NCBI GenBank assembly: GCA_017161075.1
Contig: CP046174.1
Coordinates: forward strand, 868,001 to 932,000
Source: Erysipelotrichaceae bacterium 66202529
GTDB taxonomy: Bacteria; Bacillota_I; Bacilli_A; Erysipelotrichales; Erysipelotrichaceae
Length of the DNA stretch: 64,000 nt
Direction of reading: 5' to 3'
Shown: one piece after another, positions 42,630-50,461 of the stretch
How positions within the stretch are numbered: position 1 is the stretch's first letter
How the letters are laid out: each line of letters opens with the position of its first letter
Program-made: the position numbers and the translations under genes
The notes under the pieces: model-generated
The model's input: the letters and a program-made list of their open reading frames with translations, nothing else
Told to the model about the DNA's origin: nothing
Database searches by the model: none

Positions 42630-43598
42630 ATGAAAACATGGAACTGGGGTATTCTGGGACAGGGCGTGATTGCCAGTCAGATGGCGGATGCCTTAATGAA
42701 GGAGCATGGTGGTATTTATGCGGTCGCTGGCAGACACATGGACAAGGTGCTGGCCTTTGCGGAAAAGTATACAGTACAGCACTGTTATGATATTGAAAGT
42801 CTTTTACAGGATGAAGCAGTGGATATCGTATATATAGCGACACCGCATACGTATCATTATGATTATATGATGAAGGCATTGCGGCACGGTAAGCACGTCC
42901 TTTGTGAAAAGGCGATTACCGTCAATCATAAACAGCTGCAGGAGGTAATGCAGCTTGCACAGGAAAAAGGGCTGATTGTGATGGAGGCCATGACGATTTT
43001 CCATATGCCTGTTTTTCATAAGGCAAGGGAACTTGTGGAGTCAGGGGCAATCGGCAAGCTGAAAATGCTGCAGGTGAATTTTGGCAGCTGTAAGGAATAT
43101 GATGTTAACAACCGATTCTTTTCCAGTGAGCTGGCAGGTGGTGCTCTGCTGGATATCGGTACCTATGCACTGTCTCTTGTACGCTGGTTTCTGCATGAGC
43201 AGCCGGATACCATTCTTACCAGTATGCTTCCTTTTGAAACAGGGGTCGATGAAATGAGTGGTATCATCCTGCGTAATTCACTGGATGAAATGGCGACGGT
43301 TACACTGACCATGCGTGCCAAGCTTCCAAAAAGAGGAATCATTGCGGGAGAAGACGGATATCTGGAAATCAGCGAATATCCAAGAGCCAACAGCTTTGAA
43401 ATACGGTATACAAAGGATGGCTGGACAGAAACCATTGATGCGGGAGTGCGCGGAGATGCCTTGCTGTATGAGGTGCGTGATATGGAAGCTGTAGTATCAG
43501 GAGCAGCAGAAAATCATACATTACAAATATCAAGTGATGTCGTATCCCTGATGGATGAAATCCGCAGACAGTGGGGTATGAAGTATCCGTTTGAATGA
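42630..43598 (+). CDS. Gfo/Idh/MocA-family oxidoreductase
   Basis: A 322-residue NAD(P)-dependent sugar dehydrogenase. The Rossmann motif is GILGQGVIASQM (residues 7-18); the usual EKP motif is seen as LCEKAITVN (Ala in place of Pro); the active-site helix region includes GGALLDIGTYALSLV. It oxidises or reduces sugars or inositol-like compounds. Last gene of the DeoR-led operon, six bases after rpiA, with a terminator after it. Substrate unknown. Confidence 0.9.
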   Translation: MKTWNWGILGQGVIASQMADALMKEHGGIYAVAGRHMDKVLAFAEKYTVQHCYDIESLLQDEAVDIVYIATPHTYHYDYMMKALRHGKHVLCEKAITVNHKQLQEVMQLAQEKGLIVMEAMTIFHMPVFHKARELVESGAIGKLKMLQVNFGSCKEYDVNNRFFSSELAGGALLDIGTYALSLVRWFLHEQPDTILTSMLPFETGVDEMSGIILRNSLDEMATVTLTMRAKLPKRGIIAGEDGYLEISEYPRANSFEIRYTKDGWTETIDAGVRGDALLYEVRDMEAVVSGAAENHTLQISSDVVSLMDEIRRQWGMKYPFE

Positions 43599-43618
43599 GA
43601 ATATAGCTTTAAGACACA

Positions 43619-43662
43619 GGAGGTCTGTTTTGTTGTTAGGACAATGAACAGACTTCCTTTTT
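43619..43662 (+). terminator. Terminator of the DeoR-fruK operon
   Basis: 11-bp stem GGAGGTCTGTT / AACAGACTTCC with one mismatch, 17-base loop and T5. Confidence 0.82.
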
Positions 43663-44021
43663 ACATGCAATCCTTTATCAAACATCTTGTATCTTGTTCC
43701 TTTATTGACCATTTTACGATTCTATTGAAAGCATGCAGCAGGATAAAAATGATATACGGTTATGCTTTGCTTCTATATATACACGTTTAAAAGTATAAGG
43801 ATAAAAGTATACGAATAAGTGCAGTATATGCTTTGTTTTCAGGTATCTGACAGTAACCTCATCCGTTTAGTCATGCGAATAAAGGGGTGTATTCAGTGAA
43901 GACTAAAACCTGCATAGAGCTATGTGCATGAATATCTTACGATATGCGAAAGATGTATTTACGACAAGTGAGCGGTTGCCAAGTGTGATATACTTATCCT
44001 TGTAAAAAGGAGACGTTGTGC
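43663..44021. other. Intergenic upstream of the radical SAM gene
   Basis: About 360 AT-rich bases. An extended -10 (TGATATACT, 43987-43994) and ribosome site AAAAAGGAGA belong to the next gene. Nothing else is visible. Confidence 0.5.
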
Positions 44022-45140
44022 ATGAAATCATTATCCTTATTGATAAAACCGGTATCATCAGGCTGTCAGATGAGCTGTTCCTATTGTTTCTATAAAGATG
44101 TGGCTTCTTTGAGAAGCTGCAGTGATTACGGACGTATGCAGACGGAAATTGTACAGGCATTGCTGGAACGGGTATTTCAGGCTGCCGATGAGGATGCAGT
44201 TATCACGTTCGCTTTTCAGGGTGGAGAGCCATTGCTTGCAGGACTTTCCTTTTATGAGCACTTTATCTCTATGCTCAATCAGCTCTGTACACCGAATCAA
44301 ACGATTCACTATGCAATACAGACAAACGGATATATGCTGGATGAAGCCTGGTGTTCTTTTTTTCATACAAATAATTTTCTGGTGGGGATATCTCTGGATG
44401 GCTGGAAGCAGCAGCATGACCGGTTTCGTACCAGAAACGGCTCCGGCACCTATGTGAAGGTGATGCGAGCTATTCAGCTTTTACGCCGCTATCATGTATC
44501 CTTTAATATTTTGAGCGTGCTTACCAGACAGCTTGCCCAAAAGCCAGAAAAGCTGTATGCCTTTTATAAAGAGCACGGCTTTACACATGTTCAGCTGATT
44601 CCCTGTCTGGCACCCTTACAGGGAGTATCTGATACCTGTTCCTTAACACCGGAGCTATTCTACCGATTCTATCGTGGCTTTTTCGATATCTGGCTGCAGG
44701 ATCGTATGAAAAAGCAGTATATGAGTATCTCCCTTTTTGATAATCTGTTGCGGCTTTTACAGGGTGATACCTGCCAGCTAACCTGCGGTATGCTGGGAGC
44801 ATGTCAGTTTCAATACATTGTGGAAAGTGATGGCTCGCTGTATCCGTGTGATTTTTATGTATTGGATGAATACCGATGCGGAAATGTCATGGATACGGAT
44901 CTGCATACCGCCCTGCATAGCAAACAGGCAGCTGCATGTCTAAAGCAGGAGGAGCCTGTACGCTGTCATACCTGTCCGTTTCAGCGGATATGTCATGGTA
45001 ATTGTAAACGACTTCGCAGTGTGTTCATGAATCCACAGCAGTGTGGCTATCAACAGTTTCTGCTGTATGCCTATCCAAAGCTGAAGACACTGGTGGATAA
45101 AGCTGTGCTGCCCAAGCTACAGGGGAGGCAGTCTGCATGA
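44022..45140 (+). CDS. Radical SAM/SPASM enzyme, anaerobic sulfatase-maturase-like
   Basis: A 372-residue radical SAM protein. The cluster-binding CxxxCxxC is Cys15, Cys19, Cys22 in GCQMSCSYC; FAFQGGEPLLAGLSFYEHF is typical of anSME. The C-terminal SPASM region has CGMLGACQFQYIVESDGSLYPC and then CHTCPFQRICHGNCKRL, which would bind two auxiliary clusters. anSME converts a Cys or Ser of sulfatases to formylglycine. No sulfatase gene lies in the window, so the target is unknown and another peptide modification is possible. ATG 44022 is chosen over TTG 44016. It overlaps the next gene by four bases. Confidence 0.88.
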   Translation: MKSLSLLIKPVSSGCQMSCSYCFYKDVASLRSCSDYGRMQTEIVQALLERVFQAADEDAVITFAFQGGEPLLAGLSFYEHFISMLNQLCTPNQTIHYAIQTNGYMLDEAWCSFFHTNNFLVGISLDGWKQQHDRFRTRNGSGTYVKVMRAIQLLRRYHVSFNILSVLTRQLAQKPEKLYAFYKEHGFTHVQLIPCLAPLQGVSDTCSLTPELFYRFYRGFFDIWLQDRMKKQYMSISLFDNLLRLLQGDTCQLTCGMLGACQFQYIVESDGSLYPCDFYVLDEYRCGNVMDTDLHTALHSKQAAACLKQEEPVRCHTCPFQRICHGNCKRLRSVFMNPQQCGYQQFLLYAYPKLKTLVDKAVLPKLQGRQSA

Positions 45141-45973
45141 GAAAAGCGGTTCTGCTATTCAGTGCTTTCCTGTTTTTCTGTACCTCCCTTCTTTTGGGCT
45201 GTGTTATAACACTGAAGCAGATCAAGGAGCAGGGAATGAGTGAGCTCGTTATTTCCCATGTGAATCTGGAAGCACCACTCAGGGAAGCACTGGAAAAGAT
45301 ACCGGGCGGATTCCTTGTGGAAAAGCCGATCATGCAGCAGCTGGATACACTGCAGGAAAATCTGATGAAGCGTAAGGACTGGACACAGTTTCTCGATACA
45401 GCAGGAATGGCATTTCTACAAAGTGTTGCGCAACCGGATGCACAGCTACCGGATTTGAATCGGCAGTTTTCTGAATTACTGTCTACGGATAAGGACACGT
45501 TATTTCAGAATACCAGTCTGAGCGATACCGAGCAAGCGCTGCTACTTCAGGTGCTGACAAAGCAGCTGAATCTCAATTCCCGCCTGCAAACACTCGCAAA
45601 GGAAACAAGAGCATCCCTTACACCCTCTGCCATTCTGGGTATTCGTTTTTTATATAGTGGCTTGCAGGAGTATGCGGTACGGTACGTTTGCGGTGCCATG
45701 CTCTTATCCATTGTTGTTCTGCTTCTTTCTGCAGGCTCTGTTTCCCGTACACTACGCATAGCAGCAGTTATTTTGCTGATGAGTGGGATACTGCTTCTGT
45801 TAGCCGGATATGGATTGCCTTCCTTAGGCTCATCGCCCTATTTACAGGTAGGGGAAATTCTGGAGCAGGGGTGTCAGCGGCTGCGAACGCTGAGTGTTCG
45901 GTATGTAGAGAGCTTTGGAATTCTCTTTATTTTATCCATTCTATTTAAAAAAATATGCAAAGCTGAGCGTTGA
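45137..45973 (+). CDS. Membrane protein of unknown function coupled to the radical SAM gene
   Basis: A 278-residue protein: N-terminal signal-anchor helix (residues 3-25, VLLFSAFLFFCTSLLLGCVI), an exposed helical region of about 150 residues, then hydrophobic segments near 183-203, 206-226 and 258-270. The four-base overlap with the radical SAM gene suggests a joint function. The cysteine at the end of the first helix (LLLGC) resembles a lipobox, so a lipoprotein is possible. No family recognised. Confidence 0.75.
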   Translation: MRKAVLLFSAFLFFCTSLLLGCVITLKQIKEQGMSELVISHVNLEAPLREALEKIPGGFLVEKPIMQQLDTLQENLMKRKDWTQFLDTAGMAFLQSVAQPDAQLPDLNRQFSELLSTDKDTLFQNTSLSDTEQALLLQVLTKQLNLNSRLQTLAKETRASLTPSAILGIRFLYSGLQEYAVRYVCGAMLLSIVVLLLSAGSVSRTLRIAAVILLMSGILLLLAGYGLPSLGSSPYLQVGEILEQGCQRLRTLSVRYVESFGILFILSILFKKICKAER

Positions 45974-45991
45974 TTAGCCTTGCATATTTTT
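45950..45991. terminator. Bidirectional terminator shared by convergent genes
   Basis: 11-bp stem AAAATATGCAA / TTGCATATTTT. It overlaps the stop codon of the membrane protein gene and touches the stop of the convergent MntP-like gene. Confidence 0.75.
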
Positions 45992-46551
45992 CATATACAG
46001 CACTCCAGGATTCCCAGCAGGATAATCATCCATGCAGCTGCCGCCTGTGCATACTTGTGAATGAAGGAAGCCATCCAGCTTTTACCAGCCAGCTGTGCTG
46101 CTGCAATAAACAGCAAGGAGCAAAGAAAGGTAAAGCTGCAGGTCATGAAGATAGGTAGGCCGGTAATACTTCCCGATATGCCAAGTCCCATATTGTTGAT
46201 GGTGAGTGCAAATGCCAGGGCAACAGCCTCCTTCATATCTATCCTTCCGGACGCATCCCGGTCGTATTCCTTCAGGTTTTTTTGTTTTCTGAAGCAGTTT
46301 TGAAAAAGAATCCAAAGGCCGATCAAAATTAACAGAACTGCTCCGATATGATTGGCTGTGTCCGGTGAGCATAAGGCCGCAAGCGGTTCTCCTGCAAGCA
46401 TGGAAAGCATGGTGCCTGCAGTGGATATGACGGCAATCACCAGATTGCTTCTGGCATCTATTCTGACAGACTGGATGCCATAGGATAATCCGATGGCAAG
46501 ACAGTCAATGTTCGCAGATATGGCAAACAGCAATGCGGATAGAAGATGCAT
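45991..46551 (-). CDS. MntP/YtaF-like integral membrane protein
   Basis: A 186-residue polytopic protein. The N-terminal helix FAISANIDCLAIGLSYGI and the second half ALAFALTINNMGLGISGSITG form the two related repeats seen in the MntP manganese-efflux and YtaF sporulation membrane families, with acidic/asparagine residues in the helices. YtaF-like is the closer fit because of the longer central loop (KQKNLKEYDRDASGRID). ATG 46551 has GAGGGGG upstream; TTG 46566 touches that site. Confidence 0.78.
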   Translation of the reverse strand: MHLLSALLFAISANIDCLAIGLSYGIQSVRIDARSNLVIAVISTAGTMLSMLAGEPLAALCSPDTANHIGAVLLILIGLWILFQNCFRKQKNLKEYDRDASGRIDMKEAVALAFALTINNMGLGISGSITGLPIFMTCSFTFLCSLLFIAAAQLAGKSWMASFIHKYAQAAAAWMIILLGILECCI

Positions 46552-46625
46552 ACGTTTCCCCCTCAAGCCTATGTTATGCAGAAGAACAAAGATTGCCAGA
46601 AAAAAAGAACTCGACAGAGTTCCCT

Positions 46626-47393
46626 TTATTTACAAAGAATGAAATGCTCCGGAAGCTCCAGCTCCTGCAGGCTTTCAGCGGCATTGATATAGACATCCTG
46701 AAAATCAGAGAGCATGGCCCAGGTACACAGAGCACGTATGGACAGCTTGGAGTCATCAATCAGCAAATGGGAATTTCTGGAGCGCTGCATAACGGTGCTT
46801 TTAACCTCACTGATTGTGAAGTCGATTGCCAGAACCTCTTGAGAATCCAATTCCACGCCGCTTGCACTGAAAAAGGCATGATCAAAATGAAATTTGCGAA
46901 TGTGCTCGGTTGTGAGATAGCCGACACTCATATCATAACGCATATCGTATTTCCCACCGATCAGAAACAGCTCTCCGGAAAAGGAGGCAGGCAGCTTGCG
47001 CAGGGCATAGATGCTGGATGTGACGAGCTTGATATTTTTTTTCGCAATATAGGGAATCAGATAGCTTGGTGTTGTACCGGAATCAACATACACGCAATCC
47101 CCATCCTTTACAATTTCCGCAGCCCTGCGGCATAGGATATCCTTTTCCCTGCTGTGGATATGCTCTTTATCCATCACCGGTATTTCCTTGTAGCTGCTAA
47201 GCGTGGCAGGCATCTCCTTTTTGATGGCGCCTCCGCGCTCCCGCTGGATAAGTCCCTGCTTTTCCAGCTCGATCAAATCCCGGTTCACCGTGGACTTACT
47301 GGCGTTCAGTACCTCCATCAGCTCCTGTATGGTAATGAATGATTTATGATCGAGAAGCTCCAGAATCCGGTAAAATCTCTCTTTTGTAAGCAT
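46626..47393 (-). CDS. DeoR-family transcriptional regulator
   Basis: A 255-residue regulator: helix-turn-helix MLTKERFYRILELLD and ITIQELMEVLNASKSTVNRDL, followed by the DeoR sensor domain (VYVDSGTTPSYLIPYI, LLIDDSKL). The usual TIRRDL helix end is TVNRDL here. ATG 47393 has AGGAAG upstream; the frame extends to 47444 but without support. It is alone on its strand and its target is not obvious. Confidence 0.9.
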   Translation of the reverse strand: MLTKERFYRILELLDHKSFITIQELMEVLNASKSTVNRDLIELEKQGLIQRERGGAIKKEMPATLSSYKEIPVMDKEHIHSREKDILCRRAAEIVKDGDCVYVDSGTTPSYLIPYIAKKNIKLVTSSIYALRKLPASFSGELFLIGGKYDMRYDMSVGYLTTEHIRKFHFDHAFFSASGVELDSQEVLAIDFTISEVKSTVMQRSRNSHLLIDDSKLSIRALCTWAMLSDFQDVYINAAESLQELELPEHFILCK

Positions 47394-47895
47394 GAAATCA
47401 CTTCCTGTCAGTAAGACACTATCAGATATCGCTGCGGTTGTCAATAGAATGAATTATAGGATGGACTATATGCTTACGGTAAGTGATTGTACGATGCTTA
47501 TGCGAATAACATTCTGCACATATGTAAATGTACAGGAGAAAGCTTCTGGGTAAAGGAAGGGCTGTTTCATTGTTGAAAGGGGATAATTACTTTCCAGCAC
47601 CATGATGCAAGGCACGGCATTTAAAAACTATGCAGTTATCTCAGGCTTTTATCAAATTAGGCTATAGCTGAAAAGTGATTTCCTTTTCCAGCATAAGATT
47701 ATGGAATCTATTCGTAATCCATACGCAGGTCTGATAAGGGCTGTCAGGTAAAAAGCGCAGCTTCCTGTATGTGGCTGATAAGGAGAAAAGCTGATGAAAA
47801 GGGTAACTGAATTATCGTGGGGAGGAAAGGGAGCTTTTATGCATCATGGGGCTACAGAAGTATACAGTCAGCGATACAACCAGGGCACAGCGGTT
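47394..47895. other. Intergenic, no gene seen
   Basis: About 500 bases. A plus-strand frame of about 50 codons from 47792 (or 37 codons from 47840, after GAGGAAAGGGAG) runs into the terminator hairpin and is probably chance. Confidence 0.4.
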
Positions 47896-47937
47896 AAAAA
47901 AACTCTCAGCGGATCACAGCTCCATCTGAAAGTTTTT
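47896..47937 (-). terminator. Terminator of the small membrane protein gene
   Basis: Long stem AAAAACT-CAG-GG / CC-CTGA-AGTTTTT; on the minus strand it ends in T7. It lies about 55 bases past the stop of the gene at 47991. Confidence 0.75.
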
Positions 47938-47990
47938 CTCTTATATATATGATCATGTAATGGATGATTCTATATGGCATATCTGTGCAT

Positions 47991-48239
47991 TTATCTGATA
48001 AAAAGCAAATAAACAGCATCGATTAGTGTTTGAAGCAAGCCACCGAGGATGTAAATATACATTCCGTTTTCTTTCTGTTTATGCAGCTTTCTTTGATACA
48101 GGATTTGTATACAGGAGACAAGGGCAAAGGAAAAAGTAAAAAACAAAACCCCATATCTGCTTTTATCCAAATACAATACCGCAAGCCAGTTGATTGCGAT
48201 CCATATAAAGAATAGAATCTTTTGCATTTTTGTATTCAT
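47991..48239 (-). CDS. Small three-helix membrane protein, function unknown
   Basis: An 82-residue hydrophobic protein: helices at about 7-24 (ILFFIWIAINWLAVLYL), 28-46 (YGVLFFTFSFALVSCIQIL) and 60-80 (MYIYILGGLLQTLIDAVYLLF). GAGAAGG lies seven bases before ATG 48239. It has its own terminator. No family recognised. Confidence 0.7.
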   Translation of the reverse strand: MNTKMQKILFFIWIAINWLAVLYLDKSRYGVLFFTFSFALVSCIQILYQRKLHKQKENGMYIYILGGLLQTLIDAVYLLFIR

Positions 48240-49044
48240 CATTCTACCTTCTCTCTATTTGATTTTTAAATTTGTGTGCCTTTTTCACAGGCTGATAAAT
48301 AAATAGGGACATCTTTTATTCTCACTGTTTTACGAAGTTATACAGGAGGATAAGCCATACGTTGATTGATAGCATTCTGGTATCCATGGGAGGCTTTTAA
48401 AATACTGTTTTTTTGTATGAAAATAGAATTCGTATTGTTTATAATGCACGGGAAAACAGGAGCGATTCGCATAGACGTGGTGATATCAATTTCTTGAAAA
48501 AACTCATGAAAACATTCATAATATCTCCTCCTTGCTATCTCTATTTTAAGTATAACGCTTCTTTATCTTTATATCAATCTTTATAGGAACTATAAATAGA
48601 TATTTCTATAGAGGCTATAAATAGGTGTTTTATAAAAGATATAGTGTACGATAAGAACTTTGAAATTCATACAAAGCAGTCGTTATAAGACTGTCGTTCA
48701 CGATATTGTACATAGAAAACAATGTCTATGAAACGATAGCGCATGTATTGAGGTGTTCAATTATGTGTGCAGATGGGTATTTGATATAGGGAGCACTGTT
48801 TTTTTGTGGTAAAAACTGATTCCCTGCTATTTTGCAGGTATCTTTCTTCTCGATGATTGTGGAATATGCTTGAATGAAATGCTATATACGAGGCGTATCC
48901 CTTAGTGAGCCCTTGTTTTCAGAAAGACAAAGGTTTAGCGTGTTGCCTGATATGAACAGGAAGCAAAGAAAGCTTAATCATATTCAACGTGACTGTGGTT
49001 TTAGCTTCCTTCATACAATTCCCTGCACACTACATAGAACAGCG
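48240..49044. other. Long AT-rich intergenic region
   Basis: About 800 bases without a credible gene. It holds a pair of direct repeats CTATAAATAG (48590-48599 and 48615-48624) in a very AT-rich tract. A frame from 48874 overlaps the thioesterase start in another frame and is rejected. Confidence 0.45.
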
Positions 49045-49053
49045 TGGTATAAT
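49045..49053 (+). promoter_or_regulatory. Extended -10 promoter of the thioesterase gene
   Basis: TGGTATAAT, 35 bases before ATG 49088; no clear -35. Confidence 0.6.
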
Positions 49054-49087
49054 AAAAAGCATACAAAAGATATAAGGAGACGAACAC

Positions 49088-49513
49088 ATGGAAACGTTGG
49101 AAGAATTAAAAGCAAGGCTGAACTCATCCTCACAGTATCTGCAAAGCAATGATATGCGTGTGGTGGAGGTGAAGGAGGGGTATGCGAAGGTGGAAATGAT
49201 TATAGATGAACAGATTCTGAATGTTCATGGCTTTGTCCATGGCGGCGCATTGTATTCCTTAGCAGATACAGCAGCCGGAGCGGCTAGCTTCACATCCGGA
49301 CGCGACAGTGTTACCCTATCCGGAACTATTAACTATATCAAACCAGGCAGAGGTGGGAAGCTGATTGGTATAGCACAGAAAATTTCTGCAGGAAGGACAA
49401 CCGGTGTGTATGAGGTTTTCATTTTCAATGATGCGGATGTACTGCTTTCACGCGCGACCTTTACCATGTTTTTTCTGGATCAGGAGCGTTATCGCAAGGA
49501 ACGTGAAAACTAA
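49088..49513 (+). CDS. PaaI-family hotdog-fold thioesterase
   Basis: A 141-residue hotdog protein with the PaaI signature NVHGFVHGGALYSLADTAAG (catalytic Asp/Gly-helix region) and SGTINYIKPGRGGKLIGIA. It hydrolyses acyl- or aryl-CoA thioesters. AAGGAGACGAACAC precedes the ATG. It is followed 47 bases later by an esterase gene on the same strand and may be cotranscribed. Confidence 0.9.
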   Translation: METLEELKARLNSSSQYLQSNDMRVVEVKEGYAKVEMIIDEQILNVHGFVHGGALYSLADTAAGAASFTSGRDSVTLSGTINYIKPGRGGKLIGIAQKISAGRTTGVYEVFIFNDADVLLSRATFTMFFLDQERYRKEREN

Positions 49514-49560
49514 GATATCTAGAGAATTGTCAACGTATTTTATTCCATAGGAGGATAATT

Positions 49561-50376
49561 ATGAATACAGAAAAGCTTACCGTATATCTGCATGGACAGC
49601 CAAGCGGTGCTATTTTACAAACCTATTTCATGGATGCATCGAAGGAATTGCTGCATAGTACAAAACGTCCAGCTGTTTTGCTTATGCCCGGAGGTGCGTA
49701 CCGGTATACGAGCGATCGTGAGGCAGAACCGGTTGCTCTGCGTTTGAATGCAATGGGGTATCAGGTAGCGGTGCTGCGCTATTCTTGTGCTCCTGCCGCC
49801 TTTCCCCAGGCTCTGCTTGAGACTGCCGCGGCCTTTCAGCTTTTGAAGGATGAGGGTACAACATGGAATATTGATCCAGAACGTATCTTTCTAATGGGCT
49901 TTTCCGCAGGCGGTCATTTGGCAGCCAGCTTTGGAATTTACTGGAACCAGCCGCTTATCACTGAGTATTTTCATAGAGACGATCTGCGTCCATATGCGCA
50001 GATTCTCTGTTATCCACTCATTACAAGCGGGGAATTTGCACATGAGGAGAGTATGCAGAATCTGTTGCAGGAGCGCGCTTGTGATCCCCAGGCAAGAAAG
50101 CAGGTATCGCTGGAGCTTCTGGTGCACAGGGATGTGCCAAGAACCTTCCTCTGGCATACCTATACCGATCCTACGGTTTCTGTACAAAATTCATTGCTGT
50201 TTGCATCCGCTCTTGTAAAACAGAAAGTCCTCTGTGAATTTCATATGTATGATAAAGGCGAACACGGGCTTGCGACTGCAGGAGCATTGAGTCAGCGGTA
50301 CGATGGGGCGAAGCTGCAGCCGGAATGTGAAAGCTGGATGGAGCTTCTGCATACCTGGATGAATTCAGTTTTATAA
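49561..50376 (+). CDS. Alpha/beta-hydrolase, acetyl-esterase-like
   Basis: A 271-residue serine hydrolase without signal peptide. The oxyanion region is LLMPGGAYRYTSDREAEPVA, the nucleophile Ser lies in MGFSAGGHLAAS, the acid probably in HTYTDPTVSVQNS, and the histidine in KGEHGLATAG. This layout matches the cytosolic xylan/acetyl esterase group (BD-FAE-like). It could deacetylate sugars entering the cell. GGAGG precedes the ATG by seven bases. Confidence 0.88.
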   Translation: MNTEKLTVYLHGQPSGAILQTYFMDASKELLHSTKRPAVLLMPGGAYRYTSDREAEPVALRLNAMGYQVAVLRYSCAPAAFPQALLETAAAFQLLKDEGTTWNIDPERIFLMGFSAGGHLAASFGIYWNQPLITEYFHRDDLRPYAQILCYPLITSGEFAHEESMQNLLQERACDPQARKQVSLELLVHRDVPRTFLWHTYTDPTVSVQNSLLFASALVKQKVLCEFHMYDKGEHGLATAGALSQRYDGAKLQPECESWMELLHTWMNSVL

Positions 50377-50461
50377 TTTATTTTACAAAAAAGTACCTTT
50401 TATATAAGAAACAGTATACAATATACATAGCGCTATACAACATATAAAGGATGCTGATAGG

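Noticed and set aside
47792..47951. Short frame of about 50 codons
   Set aside because: It passes through a terminator hairpin belonging to the minus-strand gene and resembles nothing known, although GAGGAAAGGGAG precedes an internal ATG.
48874..49152. 92-codon plus-strand frame
   Set aside because: Ends inside the thioesterase gene in another frame and covers its promoter.
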